Shown in pieces: positions 21,071 through 32,918 of a stretch of DNA of 64,000 bases. Location of the stretch: positions 1,446,001-1,510,000 of the forward strand of contig NZ_CP117677.1 in the NCBI RefSeq assembly GCF_028622835.1. The letters run 5' to 3'. The notes below the pieces were generated by a model. The model was given only the letters and a program-made list of their open reading frames with translations. It was not told the origin of the DNA and searched no databases. Numbering within the stretch: position 1 is the first letter of the stretch; each line of letters opens with the position of its first letter. Origin of the DNA: Caloramator sp. mosi_1 (GTDB lineage Bacteria; Bacillota; Clostridia; Clostridiales; Caloramatoraceae). The position numbers and the translations under genes were made by a program.

Positions 21071-22789
21071 CTTCAAATATCTTAAAGTTTAACCCAGCTA
21101 AGGCCCAAAAGAGAGGTGCAACATAAACAACACTATCATTAAAAATTCCAGCAATTAAATACGCAATAATAGCAAAAATATTGAAATTGTTATTAACTTA
21201 TAGTGGTTATCTTCCATAGTTATAATTTCTCTAAAGCTATAAATTAAATAGCCAATAATAAATAATATAAAGGCTAATGTACCTACTATTCCAATATTAA
21301 TTGCATTTTGTAAATACATATTATGAGGCTTGTCTACTAATATATTGGGAGTATTTAAAAATAAAAACTTACCTATATAATCGTGTTGTGGGAAATACAA
21401 TGCATAGGTATCAGGTCCATATCCTATAAATAAGGTTTTCTTTAATAGTGGAATAGACCTTGACCATATATATACTCTTCCTGAACCAAGTCTTTCTTTG
21501 CCCTTTACATTTAATTTTTCTACAGGATCTATATTATAAGTTTTTCCGTTGAAGCTTAATATTTTAAATCCATTATTTGTTTTAATTAGGTTTAAGCTGT
21601 CATAGCCATTGTTTAATATTAATACTGGCATATTGTCATAATGATTAATAAAATATTTTAGTTGAGAATAGGTTGGGTTATCAAATAAAAATTCTTTTTA
21701 TCTGAATCGAATTTAAAGGGAATCCTTTTGTTATTTTCGTCTACTACATAAATATTACTATTATTAATTATAAAATTTAAAGTAGACTTATTAAAATCAA
21801 GTGTAATCATATTATCTTTTACTTTTATTTCCTTTAGATTATTATAGTTTGGAGTAGTAATGGTTTTATTTATATCAGTAAACAGACTTTCAATTTTATT
21901 TCCAACATAGTTACTGGACAAAGTATTTATAAATGTGTATACAAGAAAATATATTATTAAAATAGGTACGACAAACTTTATATTTCTCAGTATTTCTTTA
22001 TATTTGTAAATTAAAAATAGTATAACTGAAAAAATAACACCTAAAATTCCAGCTCTTGAATGTGAGGAGATTAAACTAAAAAACATAATAATAGAGAGTA
22101 TACCATAAATAAATCTCTTTTTTCATTGCACAATACATAAAGTATAAAGGTAGTTATAAATGCAATAGCCATAAAATTTCCTACATAATTTGAATTATAT
22201 AAGGTTGCATAAACATATCTTGGGCCTGGATTAAACTTGATATAAACCTTTCCTAAGTATTCTAATTAGAAATGTGTGTAGTTTTCCAACAATGTAATAT
22301 TTTATAAAATCTAAATTAAAAAACTGAAAAATTGATATTATTCCTATTAAGCTTGAAGAAAATAAAAAGGCATTTAATATAAAATTTACGTCTTTAATTT
22401 GGGGTACAATAGCAAAAACAAAAATATTATTATGTATGAAAATAGAATCACTGCACCTTCATATCTGTCAGGAAATCCCCAAAGAGAAATATCTTTATAT
22501 TTTGAAAATATTGTAGAAAGTATTATGAAAAACAAGTAAATAAATAGGGTAAGGTATATTTTAGAAAATTTTATGTTAATATCTTGTCTCCTTAATCTGT
22601 ATAGCAGAGATATTAATGAAAAGAGTACCAAAATTAGAAGTACTTTGATTTTGTAGTAGGAGAAATAGTCAAAGTTTACTCCAGCAATCCAAAAATTTTT
22701 AAGATGATCAGGTAAGATAATAATTTTTTCATAAACTATTAAAGGAACAAAAAAATAAGAGATAAAGGCAATAAATAAAATTTTTTCAA
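21057..22789 (-). CDS. O-antigen ligase/polymerase-like membrane protein
   Basis: Polytopic protein resembling the Wzy_C (O-antigen ligase) family, which joins glycan chains at the outer face of the membrane. Visible pieces: many hydrophobic helices, the SHSRAGILGV motif typical of the family, a ~150-residue extracellular loop, and KPHNMYLQNAINIGIVG preceding the last helices. Start TTG 22789 is chosen because aaaggaggg lies 5-6 bases before it and the protein then reads MKKILFIAFISYFF. The frame is broken at several places (about 22650, 22385, 22240, 22090, 21690 and 21640, 21165). About 578 aa. Substrate unknown. Confidence 0.7.
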
Positions 22790-22872
22790 CAGAATCCCTC
22801 CTTTATTTGTAAATTATAACAAAAATTTTAATAAAAGTCCATTAAATTATCTAATATTAACAAAAATACAAT

Positions 22873-22911
22873 AAAACCCCAAGAGATTTTAAAATTAATT
22901 CTTGGGGTTTT
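22873..22911. terminator. Terminator after the DUF4153-like gene
   Basis: AAAACCCCAAG / CTTGGGGTTTT, an 11-bp perfect stem with a 17-base loop, followed by T on one strand and A on the other. Confidence 0.8.
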
Positions 22912-22955
22912 ACATTATGCCTGCTTAATATATAAATTTTAGTTAAAAATTATTA

Positions 22956-24677
22956 TTATTTTGCATTAAGCATTATTAAGAATTCACATCCGTCAATATT
23001 AACATTGTCATTTTCATCTATTCTCCCTGAAACATTATTTAATATTATTCTAACCTTAATGTTTTCATTTTCATCAATTATAGACAGCTCATTAATACTA
23101 AGTTCCTTATCTGGTCTTTCGGTTCCATATTTTTTACAGTTTGTTTGAATAATATCCTTAATACTCTTTCTGTAAATTTCTTTGTTGTTCTTTAATATTG
23201 CTATTTGAGCGGTTGAATTATAGTATTTAAAACTAAATTCCTTTGAATTTTGCACCTCTTGGCTGTAAGAATTGAGCTGTATAAAATAGTCATATCCCTT
23301 TATATCTATAAGGCTGTTTTGAGGGATTCTAAAGTAAAAATATTGTTCTTTAGGTAAATAAGGCATTTCATAGTTGAATCCAAAGACTTCATTCATTTTT
23401 GATGTATTAAAGTCCTTAGGTACGTACTTTAACTTATCTATTCCCTGTCTTGATTCAAAATAGAATACAATACTGCTTATTGTTCTTTGGTCGTCTTTAT
23501 TTACATTTGGATTCTTTTCAATCTTTCCATTCTTTAGCACATTATTTTTAATTAAAAGGTGTTCAAAACGCTTGTTTTGACTGTACCTTGATATACTGAA
23601 ACTGGATAATGGGGTAAATAAAGAAATAAATATTGTTAATGCAAGGGTTGACGGAATTAAAGTGTTTTTGGTTCTTTTCTTATATTCCAATATATAAAAA
23701 CAAACAAAATCCATATTCCTGCTACTATAACATAATATCTTGGTTCGGTAACACCGTAGGCGTTAATTCTTATACCCATTGATACAAACATCATAACAAT
23801 AAGAGGTATTATTATTTTAGTTATAATCTTAGTAAAATAGAAGGCAATTTTAACTTCTTCCTTTATTGGATGTAAAAAGAATATTACTAAAATAGTTATA
23901 AATGAATACCATAGTACAAGGTGGGATACAAGTCCCTTTGGCCAGTTTTGAGTTATTAATATCTTAAAAAGTAAATGTATAAAATAACTGTGTAGGCACT
24001 TAAAAGGGGAATAACTATATAGCTTAAAAGAATATTAAAGGCCCTTGGAAAATCAACTTTTGTAAAGACATCCTCCTTTTTGGTACAAGTGAAAGAAAGT
24101 AGTTTACAGCGAATATAAAAAGGCATATAAACCAAGTTTCTATATATGTTCTCAGGTTCCACTTTGATATTAAGCAATCGATCTATTGTAAAAAGTATAG
24201 CACTCAATCCTAAATAAAGAACTAATGTGTATATTGCTGTAATAAAAAACCTGTAAATATCTTAATAGAATACATTTCAAAATTCTTTCTATTCAAAAAG
24301 TAAGGAATAAAAAGAAATGCTAAATAAAAAATCAAATTAGTTCCAACAAATCTTGATACACTTATATAATCTATCTTATTAAGATATATAAAGTAGTATC
24401 CGATAATTATAATTATAGAAGTTAAATAGTATAGGAGTAGTTGTCTTAAGTCTTTACTTTTTCTTTCCCAAAGAAGTTTAAAACTCAAGGTAATAGGTAT
24501 TGATAGTGCAAAAATTAAAATTAGTCGCTGTAAAGTTAAATTATTCTCTAACTTTCGTTCAATCATAATGATTATGGATAAACAGGTTGCAAAGGCTGAT
24601 AAAACAGTTAAGGGAAATCGTCTTATACTATTTTCAAGTGCCTTTGTAAGTTTTAATGTCAAAGTTGAGATTCTCAT
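22956..24677 (-). CDS. DUF4153-like polytopic membrane protein
   Basis: About 574 aa with roughly twelve hydrophobic segments in the first two-thirds, then a soluble C-terminal region of about 200 residues rich in charged and beta-forming stretches. The layout (for example FTIDRLLNIKVEPENIYRN and the PRAFNILLSYIVIPL helix) matches what I know of DUF4153 proteins, which have no established function. Start ATG 24677 is preceded by gggagaa. Breaks near 24215, 23960 and 23712 are single-base losses. It is transcribed divergently from the deacetylase gene. Confidence 0.65.
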
Positions 24678-24897
24678 AAAAATTCTCCCTTCATAGCTTA
24701 TTATTAATATTATACTACAATGATTTATAAAAAAATTAAAAATTGGTATAAATTTTTAGAAAATATTTTTATCAATTTTTAATTTTTGTATCTAATTTAG
24801 CATTTAAAATATTGTTGTATAAAAAGTTTTTCTAAAGGATTTTGTGATTAAATGTAGAATTTAATTATATATGCTTAAGATTGTGGAGGAGACACTG

Positions 24898-25840
24898 ATG
24901 AAAAAGGTATGATTATAACTTTAATTGCGGTATATATTTTGGCACTGGGGGCAGGAATTACTTTTGGCAAATTGTATGCAAAAACAAAATGAATAATGCA
25001 AAGGCAGAACAGATAAATAAAATTCGAAAAGAAGAAATAAATAAAAATGATGAAAACTTAAAGAACATTAGAGTTGAATCAAGTGAAAAAAATACAGAGG
25101 GCAAGGATTTAAATAAAAAGAAAATGAAGAACAAAACAATAAAGAAAAACAAGTAGATGATAAAATCAAAGAACAAACTTTAGCTTTAAATAGTGAAAAG
25201 AAGACATCACAAGCAGTTGATATAAACAAACAAAGAACAAGTCAATTTTACAAAAGTAAAGGCAAAAAGGTGGCCTATTTAACCTTTGATGATGGACCAA
25301 GTAAAGATGTAACACCCAAAATATTAGATATACTTAAAGAAAATGATATAAACGCAACATTTTTGTATTAGGATGTATGGTTAAGTCAAATCCTGAACTT
25401 ATAAAAAAATATATGATAGTGGACATACTATAGCAAACCACTCCTATTCCCACTCATATAAAAAATTTATTCTTCACCAGATGCAATGATGCAGGAAATA
25501 AAGGAAACAGAAGCTTTAATAAAATCTGTACTTGGTGAAGAATATAACAATAATTTTTTAGATTTCCTGGAGGAAGTGGTGGAAGGCCTGTGGATATAAA
25601 GGAGACTATAGTGAATAATGGGTATTTATATATTGATTGGAACTGTTTAACAGGAGATGCAGAGGGTAAAATGATGTCGGTTGAAAAACAATATAATAGA
25701 TTTTTACAAACATCAAAGAATAAAAATTCCCTTGTCATCTTAATGCACGACGGAGTTGGCAAGCATACAACCCCGAGGTTTTAAAAATGGTTATAAAATA
25801 TCTTAAAGAACAGGGATATCATTTTGAAGTTATAAAGTAG
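24898..25840 (+). CDS. Membrane-anchored polysaccharide deacetylase (NodB domain)
   Basis: Probably removes N-acetyl groups from peptidoglycan or another surface glycan. It has a single N-terminal membrane segment, then a ~90-residue Lys/Glu/Asn-rich linker, then the NodB domain with motif 1 TFDDGPS, motif 2 HSYSH (metal-binding His pair), motif 3 RFPGGSGGRP and motif 5-like LVILMHDGVGKHTT. About 315 aa. ATG 24898 follows tggagga. One-base breaks near 24915, 24990, 25125, 25365, 25412, 25465, 25560 and 25775. The stop is 8 bases before the response-regulator gene, so they are likely co-transcribed. Confidence 0.88.
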
Positions 25841-25848
25841 GTGATGTT

Positions 25849-26546
25849 ATGGAGAATGTAAAGGTATTAATAGTTGAAGATGAGGCAAGTATAAGAAAGT
25901 TTGTTAAGATTAATCTTGAAAGAAGTAAATTTATTGTATTTGAAGCGGAAAGTGGAGAGGAGGCCTTAGAATCCTTTTCAAGTATAAAACCCGATGTTGT
26001 TGTACTTGATGTTATGCTGCCTAAAATTGACGGATTTGAAGTTTTAAGAAGAATACGTGAGATAGATAACGAAGTGATTGTTATTATGCTTACTGCAAAG
26101 TCTCAGGATATGGATAAAATAATGGGGCTTGAAATAGGTGCAGATGATTATATGATAAAACCCTTTAATCCTTTAGAGCTTATTGCAAGAATAAATACTA
26201 TATTTAGAAGAATAAACAAGGATGAATCAAAAAACAAGAAATAGTAAGCCATAACATAAAGGTAGATTTAGAGTCGATGAAGGTATTCAAGGATAACGTT
26301 GAGATTAATTTAACTCCTAAGGAGCTTGAAATTTTGCTATTTTTTATAAAAAATGAAGGAAAAGTTTTAAGTAGAAATGAAATTTTAGATTATGTTTGGG
26401 GAAAAAACTACTTTGGTGAAGTTAAAACTGTAGATGTACACGTAAGAAGACTAAGGGAAAAAATAGAAGATGATTCATCAAATCCCGTATATATAGAGAC
26501 AGTTTGGGGATACGGCTACAGATGGCGAAGGGAGAAAAAGGTATGA
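25849..26546 (+). CDS. OmpR/PhoB-type response regulator
   Basis: Two-component DNA-binding regulator. The receiver domain shows the acidic pair in LIVEDEAS, the phospho-acceptor Asp in VVVLDVMLPKIDG, the Thr in IMLTAKS and the Lys in DDYMIKPFNP. A winged-helix domain follows with LTPKELEILLFF, VKTVDVHVRRLREKIE and ETVWGYGYRW. About 233 aa. A one-base loss near 26238 splits linker and effector domain. The stop overlaps the kinase start (ATGA), so the two are translationally coupled. Targets unknown; the linked deacetylase and lipoprotein suggest envelope functions. Confidence 0.94.
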
Positions 26547-27928
26547 GCAGTATAAGACGCAGGTTACTTTTTAACTTCGTCATTATTGTCGTTTTAACAG
26601 TTACAACGTTAAATTCTATTATTTTTCTATCCTTCAAGAATATCTACTATACTAATATTGCAAATCTACTAATAGGTCAGATAAAAATATCCTCAGATAT
26701 CTATAGTAAATATTTTTCTAAAAACAGCTTATATGAAAACGTACTAAACGGTGTAGATATTTTTTAAATAGAAGTGACATAGAGGTACAGGTTTTTGATA
26801 ATACTGGAAGAATAATATTTGATTCAATAGGGATAATTGAAGACAACGAATTTTTGGATATAAAGGAGGCTCTTTCAGGAAATATAGGCAGATGGATAGG
26901 AAATGTAAGCTATGATGATGAAAAGGTTCTGGCAGTATCTCATCCCCTTTATAGCGGTGGAGAGATAGTAGGCGGTTTAAGGTTTATAACAACCTTAAGG
27001 GAAGTAAATAAGGATTTAAGAAATATTTTTATGATAATTACTGTGCTTGGTGTTATTGTTACTTTGATTTTTGCATTAATTAGTATACTATTTTCTAACT
27101 CAATTGTTGTCCCTATAACAAAAATAACAGAGGTTGCAAAGAAGATGGCGGAGGGAGATTATAACAATAGGTGTGAAAATGCAGAATTTGAAGAAATAGA
27201 AAAACTCTCAACAACCTTAAATAATATGGCGGATGAAATAATAAAGAGGGAGAAACTTAAGGATGAATTTATATCCTCTGTTTCCCACGAACTTAGAACA
27301 CCTCTAACCTCGATAAAGGGATGGGCAATTACCCTAAAGGAGGCAGGAGAAGATAAAGAGCTCATAAGGGATGGTCTTGACATCATAGAAAAGGAATGCG
27401 ACAGGCTTACCTCTATGGTGGAGGAGCTTTTAGACTTTTCAAAGCTCTCTTCTGGAAAAATTGAGTTTAAGATGAAGATATTAGATTTAAATTGTTTCCT
27501 AAAAGAAATCAAGAAACAGATTGAACCGAGGGCATGCAGAGAAAATAAGATATTTAGTATTTTAATGGATAATAAAAGTATATTTGTATATGCAGATGAA
27601 AACAGGTTAAAACAGGTATTTATAAACCTTTTAGACAATGCCTTTAACTTTACAAATGCAGGTGACAGTATTAATGTCAAGGTGTTAGAGAATAGTAAGG
27701 AAGTTTTAATCATAGTTGAGGATACCGGACTTGGTATATCTAAGGAGGACTTGCCCCACGTCTTTGAAAAGTTTTACAAGGGAAAGGAAGTAGATCAAAA
27801 ATGGTATAGGGCTTTCGGTATGTAAAGAAATAGTAGAAAAAATGAGGGGCAGTATAAAAATTGAGAGTGAGGAAAACAAGGGAACAAAGGTTCTTCTTAT
27901 ATTTCCTAAAAATGGAGTGGTTAAATGA
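26543..27928 (+). CDS. Sensor histidine kinase
   Basis: Partner of the preceding regulator. Two membrane segments (about residues 12-32 and 168-190) enclose an extracytoplasmic sensor of ~135 residues. A HAMP domain (NSIVVPITKITEVAKKMAEGDY), the H-box SSVSHELRTPLTSIKG, N-box NRLKQVFINLLDNAFNF, G1 EDTGLGIS, F-box FEKFYKG and a G2 region follow. About 462 aa. Breaks near 26765 and 27795 are single-base errors. The stop overlaps the following lipoprotein ATG by the sequence ATGA. Confidence 0.94.
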
Positions 27929-29324
27929 GAAAAAGATTTTTAGTTGTAATTATGATTTTTGTTATTATAGCAAACTTTACGAGCTGTAGTAATTTTTCAA
28001 GTTCACAAAAGGTTAAGGCACCAAAGAATAAAATAATACCAATAAGAGGTACCTATAAGGTAGAAGGTGTTGATAATTATAAAAAGGACGATATGATTGA
28101 AAGGAGTTTTGTCTTTAAAGAGGACGAATTTTGGGATGGAGTAGATAGATTTATAGGTGTCAATTACAAAATAAAAATAGTTGATATGTCGGAGTATCTA
28201 TTAAATGGATACAAAATAGATAACAGTGTAAACAAAGGGAAAGAAGTACAGGTAGTATCTGTATTAAGCAATGGAAACTTTATATATGATTTTATTAAAA
28301 TTAACGATGATTTAATAATGCTTGTGTATAATAAAAAGGTATATAAATTGAAGAAAATAACTGACGAATATGATATGTCGTTTTGGAGAAGAAACATTAA
28401 TATTTTACCATCTAAAAAAGTACACCCAATAAAGATATAGCCGTATACATTGGTTTAAGAAGTAAGGTAGACGGACAATATCTATACAAAACCTATTATA
28501 TAGGAGCCTCAAATGGAGAGATAAAGGAGGCCTATGTAACTGATAACATATTTCTTCCAAGAAAAAATGGCTTTTGGAAAATAAATCTTGAGGATTCTCA
28601 AATAAAAATTGATAACCTTTCAAAGGGGCAACAAAAGGTTGTGGACAAAAAGAGGCAGCATCTCTTGTTCAAAGTACGGCAGATATTAATTTCTATATAG
28701 ATTTTGTTGGAAATGACTATATTGTTATAAATCAAGAGGATGGATCATCAGAAAGATTAAAGATTGTTCCTGTTGACAGCCCAATGCAGCAGAGGGAATA
28801 AGTATAATGGATTTACTTGGAGAGGGATATAAACAAAAGTTTGATGAAAAGAGAGAGGAAATATTAAAGGAATTAAATGGAGAGGAGATAAATAAAGAAT
28901 TAAAATATGAAAATATAGGCCTTTTAAGAAGGGAGGGCAACTACTTTTTAAAGGGAAGAATAAACTATAAGTCTTCAAACTTTATCTCCTATATTGACTT
29001 TAATACAGGATTTTTCCTCCAAACAATATGGTAATGTATGACAAACTCTGTATCTCTTTTAAGGATATAAAGGAAAAAATACCTCAGGCAATAGATGCCT
29101 ACTCTTCCCCAAATAGGGACATAGTAGTTGTAGTTCTTCCAAAAACGATTGAATTTTATAAAATAAAAAATCAAAGGCTCTCAGAAAAGATAGGAGAAAT
29201 TAAAACAGGCAAAAACGATAAAATAATTATGCTGGAGTGGGCAGAGGGGAGCTTTTCACAGGTGTGGAGGGAAAACTTTATTAAAAATAACTCTGCAGAG
29301 GAATTAAATATAAACAAAAATTAA
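27925..29324 (+). CDS. Lipoprotein of unknown function linked to a two-component system
   Basis: Signal peptide with a lipobox (ANFTSC, Cys at about residue 21), so it should be anchored outside the membrane. The remaining ~445 residues look like repeated beta-strand units (KIKIVDMSEYLLNGYK, YYIGASNGEIKEAYV, DIVVVVLPKTIEFYKI), suggesting a propeller-like fold, but I recognise no family. Breaks near 28385, 28420, 28630, 28780 and 29015 are single-base. Its start overlaps the kinase stop, so it may act as an accessory sensor or regulator of the kinase. That role is an inference from gene order only. Confidence 0.7.
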
Positions 29325-29344
29325 GATTTTAACATTTTGTTAAG

Positions 29345-29373
29345 TATACAAAATTGTTTAATTATGGTATAAT
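29345..29373 (+). promoter_or_regulatory. Likely promoter of the pilus operon
   Basis: TATACA, 17-base spacer, and TATAAT preceded by an extended-type TATGG. About 150 bases of very AT-rich leader lie between it and pilB. I saw no riboswitch in the leader. Confidence 0.55.
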
Positions 29374-29523
29374 AAAAGAGATTTTAAAGTAAATAAATGT
29401 AATTTTTAATTAAAATAAATAAAAAACTAAAGAAATAAAATTCAAAAATTAACATATATATTTAATTTCATTATTAATTATTTTAAAAAAATATTAAAAA
29501 GCATAAAGTAAAGGGGTATTTTT

Positions 29524-31203
29524 ATGCAGCCAAGAAAAAGGTTAGGAGAGTTTTTAATAGATGCAGGAATAATTACACAGGAACAGCTTCAAAAGGCTTT
29601 GATTATACAAAAAATACGAATAAAAAATTAGGAGAAATACTTGTAGAAAATGGTTTTGTAACAGAGGACCAAATAATTGAAGTTCTCGAATACCAGCTTG
29701 GAATACCCCACGTAAAACTTGATAGATATCCAATAGACCAAGAATGTGTGAAGATGGTTTCAGAGACCTTAGCAAAGAGGCATAGCCTTTTGCCTATTAA
29801 GTTTGAGAGGGACAAGCTTGTTGTTGCAATGGCAGACCCCTAAACATCTTTGCCCTTGAGGATGTTCAGATTTACACAGGTAAAGATGTTCAGCCTGTTC
29901 TTGCAAAGGAAGAAGAAATTAAGAGGTTTATAAATAAATACTATGGAAAGCAGGAGGCTCTAAAGGCGGCAGAGGAATTCAAAAAGGAAAATAAGGCCTT
30001 TAGAGCTGAAAAAGTAAAAACCCAAGAATTCAGGAGGATGATGTTCAGGGGCCTATTGTAAAACTTGTAAATTCAATATTTGAACAGGCTATAAATCAAA
30101 GAGCAAGCGATATTCATATAGAGCCCTTTGAGGAAGAGGTTAAGATAAAGTTTAGAATAGACGGAATTTTATATGAAATAATGAAGGTGGAATACGAACT
30201 TCACGCACCGCTTGTGGCAAGAATTAAGGTTATAGGTAATATGGATATTGCAGAAAAGAGAATACCGCAGGACGGAAGAACCACCTTTGAGATATATGAT
30301 AGAGAATACGATATGAGAATATCATCTTTACCAACTGTTTTTGGTGAAAAGATTGTTATAAGAATAGCAGACAAAAGGGAGTTTTTAAAGGACAAAAAGA
30401 ATTTAGGTTTTTAGAACACGACCTTATGCAGTATGAAAAACTTGTATCTTCACCCCACGGAATAATATTGGTTTCGGGACCCACAGGAAGTGGTAAGTCA
30501 ACAACCCTTTACACCGCCCTTAGGGAGCTAAATACAGGGGATAGAAATATAATAACAGTTGAAGATCCTGTTGAAAGTACAATATATGGTGTAAATCAGG
30601 TCGAAGTAAATCCTAAGGCAGGACTTACCTTTGCATCAGCCCTAAGGTCAATTTTAAGACAGGACCCAGATATCATAATGATAGGCGAGATAAGAGATAG
30701 AGAAACAGCAGAGATAGCAGTAAGAGCGGCTATAACAGGCCACTTGGTTTTATCTACAATACACACCAATGATGCACCAAGTTCTGTAACAAGGCTTATA
30801 GATATGGGTGTTGAAAGCTTTATGATAAGTTCCTCTTTAATCGGCGTTATAGCCCAAAGACTTGTTAGAAGAATATGTCCCCACTGCAAAATGGAATATT
30901 TTGCAAACCTTGACGAAATAAAGGCACTTGGGCTTGATGAGAATAAGGAATACAAGCTTTATAGGGAGCAGGATGTATATACTGTGGACAAAAGGGATAT
31001 ATAGGAAGAACTGGTATCTATGAAATATTAACAATAGATAAGGAGTTAAGAGCCGCTATAACAAGGGGTGTAAGCTCTGATGAACTTAAGGATTTAGCCA
31101 TAAAAAAGGAATGGTTACACTTAAAAACAGCTGTATTCAAAAGGTATTAAACGGTGAGACGACCGTTGAAGAATATCTAAGAGTTACTTATTCTATGGAT
31201 TAA
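29524..31203 (+). CDS. pilB: Type IV pilus assembly ATPase PilB with tandem MshEN motifs
   Basis: Hexameric ATPase that powers pilin polymerisation at the inner face of the membrane. The N-terminus holds two consecutive MshEN-type units ([19 protein letters not shown] and [18 protein letters not shown]), the known c-di-GMP-binding pattern. The secretion-ATPase core follows: the Asp/Arg boxes, Walker [11 protein letters not shown], Walker [15 protein letters not shown], the His box [11 protein letters not shown] and the two-part zinc site CPHC and CIYC. About 561 aa. Single-base breaks near 29610, 29840, 30020, 30413, 30975 and 31105. ggggta precedes the ATG. First gene of the pilus operon. 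Confidence 0.94.
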
Positions 31204-31215
31204 TGAGGGGTGCTT

Positions 31216-32424
31216 ATGGCAAATTATGTATATGAAGCAATAGATTTAAACGGAAAAAAATAAAGGGTAAACTTGTAGCTGAAGATGAACAGGATGCAAT
31301 AAGACAGCTAAAGGACAAAAACCTTTATGTGGTAGATATAAATAAGGATAATCTGTTAAATAAGGAGATAGACATTAAGTTTTTAAATAAGGTAAAGGCA
31401 AAGGACCTTGCTGTGTTTTGTAAGCAGGTTGCAACCCTTTTACAGGCGGGGCTTAACATTTTAACCTGTTTAAGTGTAATAAAAAATCAAATAACCAACA
31501 AGAAACTAAAAAATGCCGTAATAAATCTATATGAGGATGTTGAAAAGGGTACTGCAATATCAACTTCAATGAAAAGATATCCAGATGTATTCCCTGAAAT
31601 TCTAATCAATATGGTGGAGGCAGGAGAGGTTGGAGGTTCCCTTGACAACTCCTTTGAAAAGATGGCAATTCAGTTTGAAAAGGAAATGAAGCTAAAGCAA
31701 AAGATAACCAACGCCCTTATGTATCCCGCCATTGTAATTGTTGTTGCTTTAGCAGTTTTAAACCTACTTTTAATATTTGTTATTCCAACCTTTGTGGGAA
31801 TGTTTAATGACCTTGGTGTAGAACTTCCGCCAACCACAAGGTTTATCTTAAGTACAAGTACCTTTATGCAGGATAATTGGTTAATAATTTTAGCACTATT
31901 TGTGCTATTAATTATATTTATAAACTACTACAAAAAGACTCCTTCAGGAAGTATATTCTTTTCAAAACTTAGGCTAAAGATGCCGCTAATTGGACAAATA
32001 TCACTCTTTTCTTCAATAGCAAGGTTTACAAGGACGCTTTCTACTCTTGTAGGTTCAGGTGTACCTCTTGTTACTGCTATTGAAACAACCAAGAACCTTT
32101 TAAATAATGCCTACATAGAAGAGAAGTTTGAAGGAGTCGTAGAACAGGTTAGGGGGAGAAGGCCTAAGCAGGCCGATAGAAAACTTAGAAATTTTTCCAG
32201 AGCTTGTACCAATTATGATTAAGACAGGAGAAGAGAGTGGAACCTTAGAGGAGATGCTCTCTAAACTGGCAGATCTCTATGAAAATGAGGTTGAGAATAT
32301 GGTTACAAGACTAACAGCAGTTTTTGAACCTATAATGATTGTATTTTTAGCCCTTATTGTAGGTTTTATGCTGGCATCAATAATTCTACCAATGTTTAAA
32401 CTTTACGGAAATATGAATTTTTAA
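31216..32424 (+). CDS. pilC: Type IV pilus platform protein PilC
   Basis: Inner-membrane platform around which PilB builds the fibre. Two copies of the T2SSF domain are visible: KAKDLAVFCKQVATLLQAGLN with ENSFEKMA-type spacing, and ARFTRTLSTLVGSGVPLV. Long hydrophobic helices follow each (VVALAVLNLLLIFVIPTF, and IVFLALIVGFMLASIILPMF at the end). About 403 aa. Breaks near 31262 and 32150-32160. The start follows gaggggtgc and is 12 bases from the pilB stop. Confidence 0.93.
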
Positions 32425-32447
32425 AAAAGGATGGGGAGGTTTTTAAA

Positions 32448-32852
32448 ATGAATAAGAGAAACAAGAAAAAGGTTTTACGCTAATTGAAATGATTGTAGTA
32501 GTTGCTATTATTGCTATTTTAGTTGCAATTGGTGTTCCACAAATAACAAAAGTAATAGGTAATTCAAAAAGCAATCAGACATAGCAAATGCAAAAACAAT
32601 AGCTTCAATGTTACAACAAAAATAGCTGAAGGTACTTTACAAAGTACTTCAAGTGGTCAATATTCACTAGTTACAAGTGCATTAGAAAGTTCAGATATAC
32701 CAAAAGTTAAATTTAATTCAAGTTGGAATTTCTATTATACTTTTGATGGTAAAGATGAATTAAAAATCTTTATAAATGATAATTCTAATTATGATCAAGT
32801 ATATCCATTTGAAGGTAATGATATTAATAGTAATGATGTTTATAAAAAATAA
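32448..32852 (+). CDS. Major type IV pilin-like protein
   Basis: Probable main fibre subunit. Short basic leader MNKRNKKKG, then the prepilin peptidase site G|FTLIEMIVVVAIIAILVAIG with the obligatory Glu at mature position 5 and a ~22-residue hydrophobic helix. A Ser/Asn-rich C-domain of about 100 residues follows. About 136 aa, like short Gram-positive pilins. A very strong Shine-Dalgarno (ggggagg) and a hairpin after the gene fit high expression. One-base breaks near 32465, 32570 and 32620. Confidence 0.88.
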
Positions 32853-32873
32853 TGTTTAATAAATTTTTTCATT

Positions 32874-32893
32874 AAGGGGCATATCTGCCCCCT
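32874..32893 (+). terminator. Hairpin after the major pilin gene, possible attenuator
   Basis: GGGGCA-TATC-TGCCCC core stem; T-rich sequence begins only about 10 bases later (atattttta). It may act as a partial terminator or 3' stabiliser that raises pilin output relative to the downstream genes. Confidence 0.45.
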
Positions 32894-32918
32894 AACCATA
32901 TTTTTATAGGTGATAGAT

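Noticed and set aside
27159..27713. 184-residue open frame antisense to the histidine kinase
   Set aside because: The kinase motifs on the plus strand are unambiguous; the antisense frame is low-complexity Ser/Leu/Phe and has no start context.
29374..29523. A c-di-GMP riboswitch in the pilB leader
   Set aside because: The leader is almost purely A/T and lacks the conserved GEMM-type core and tetraloop elements.
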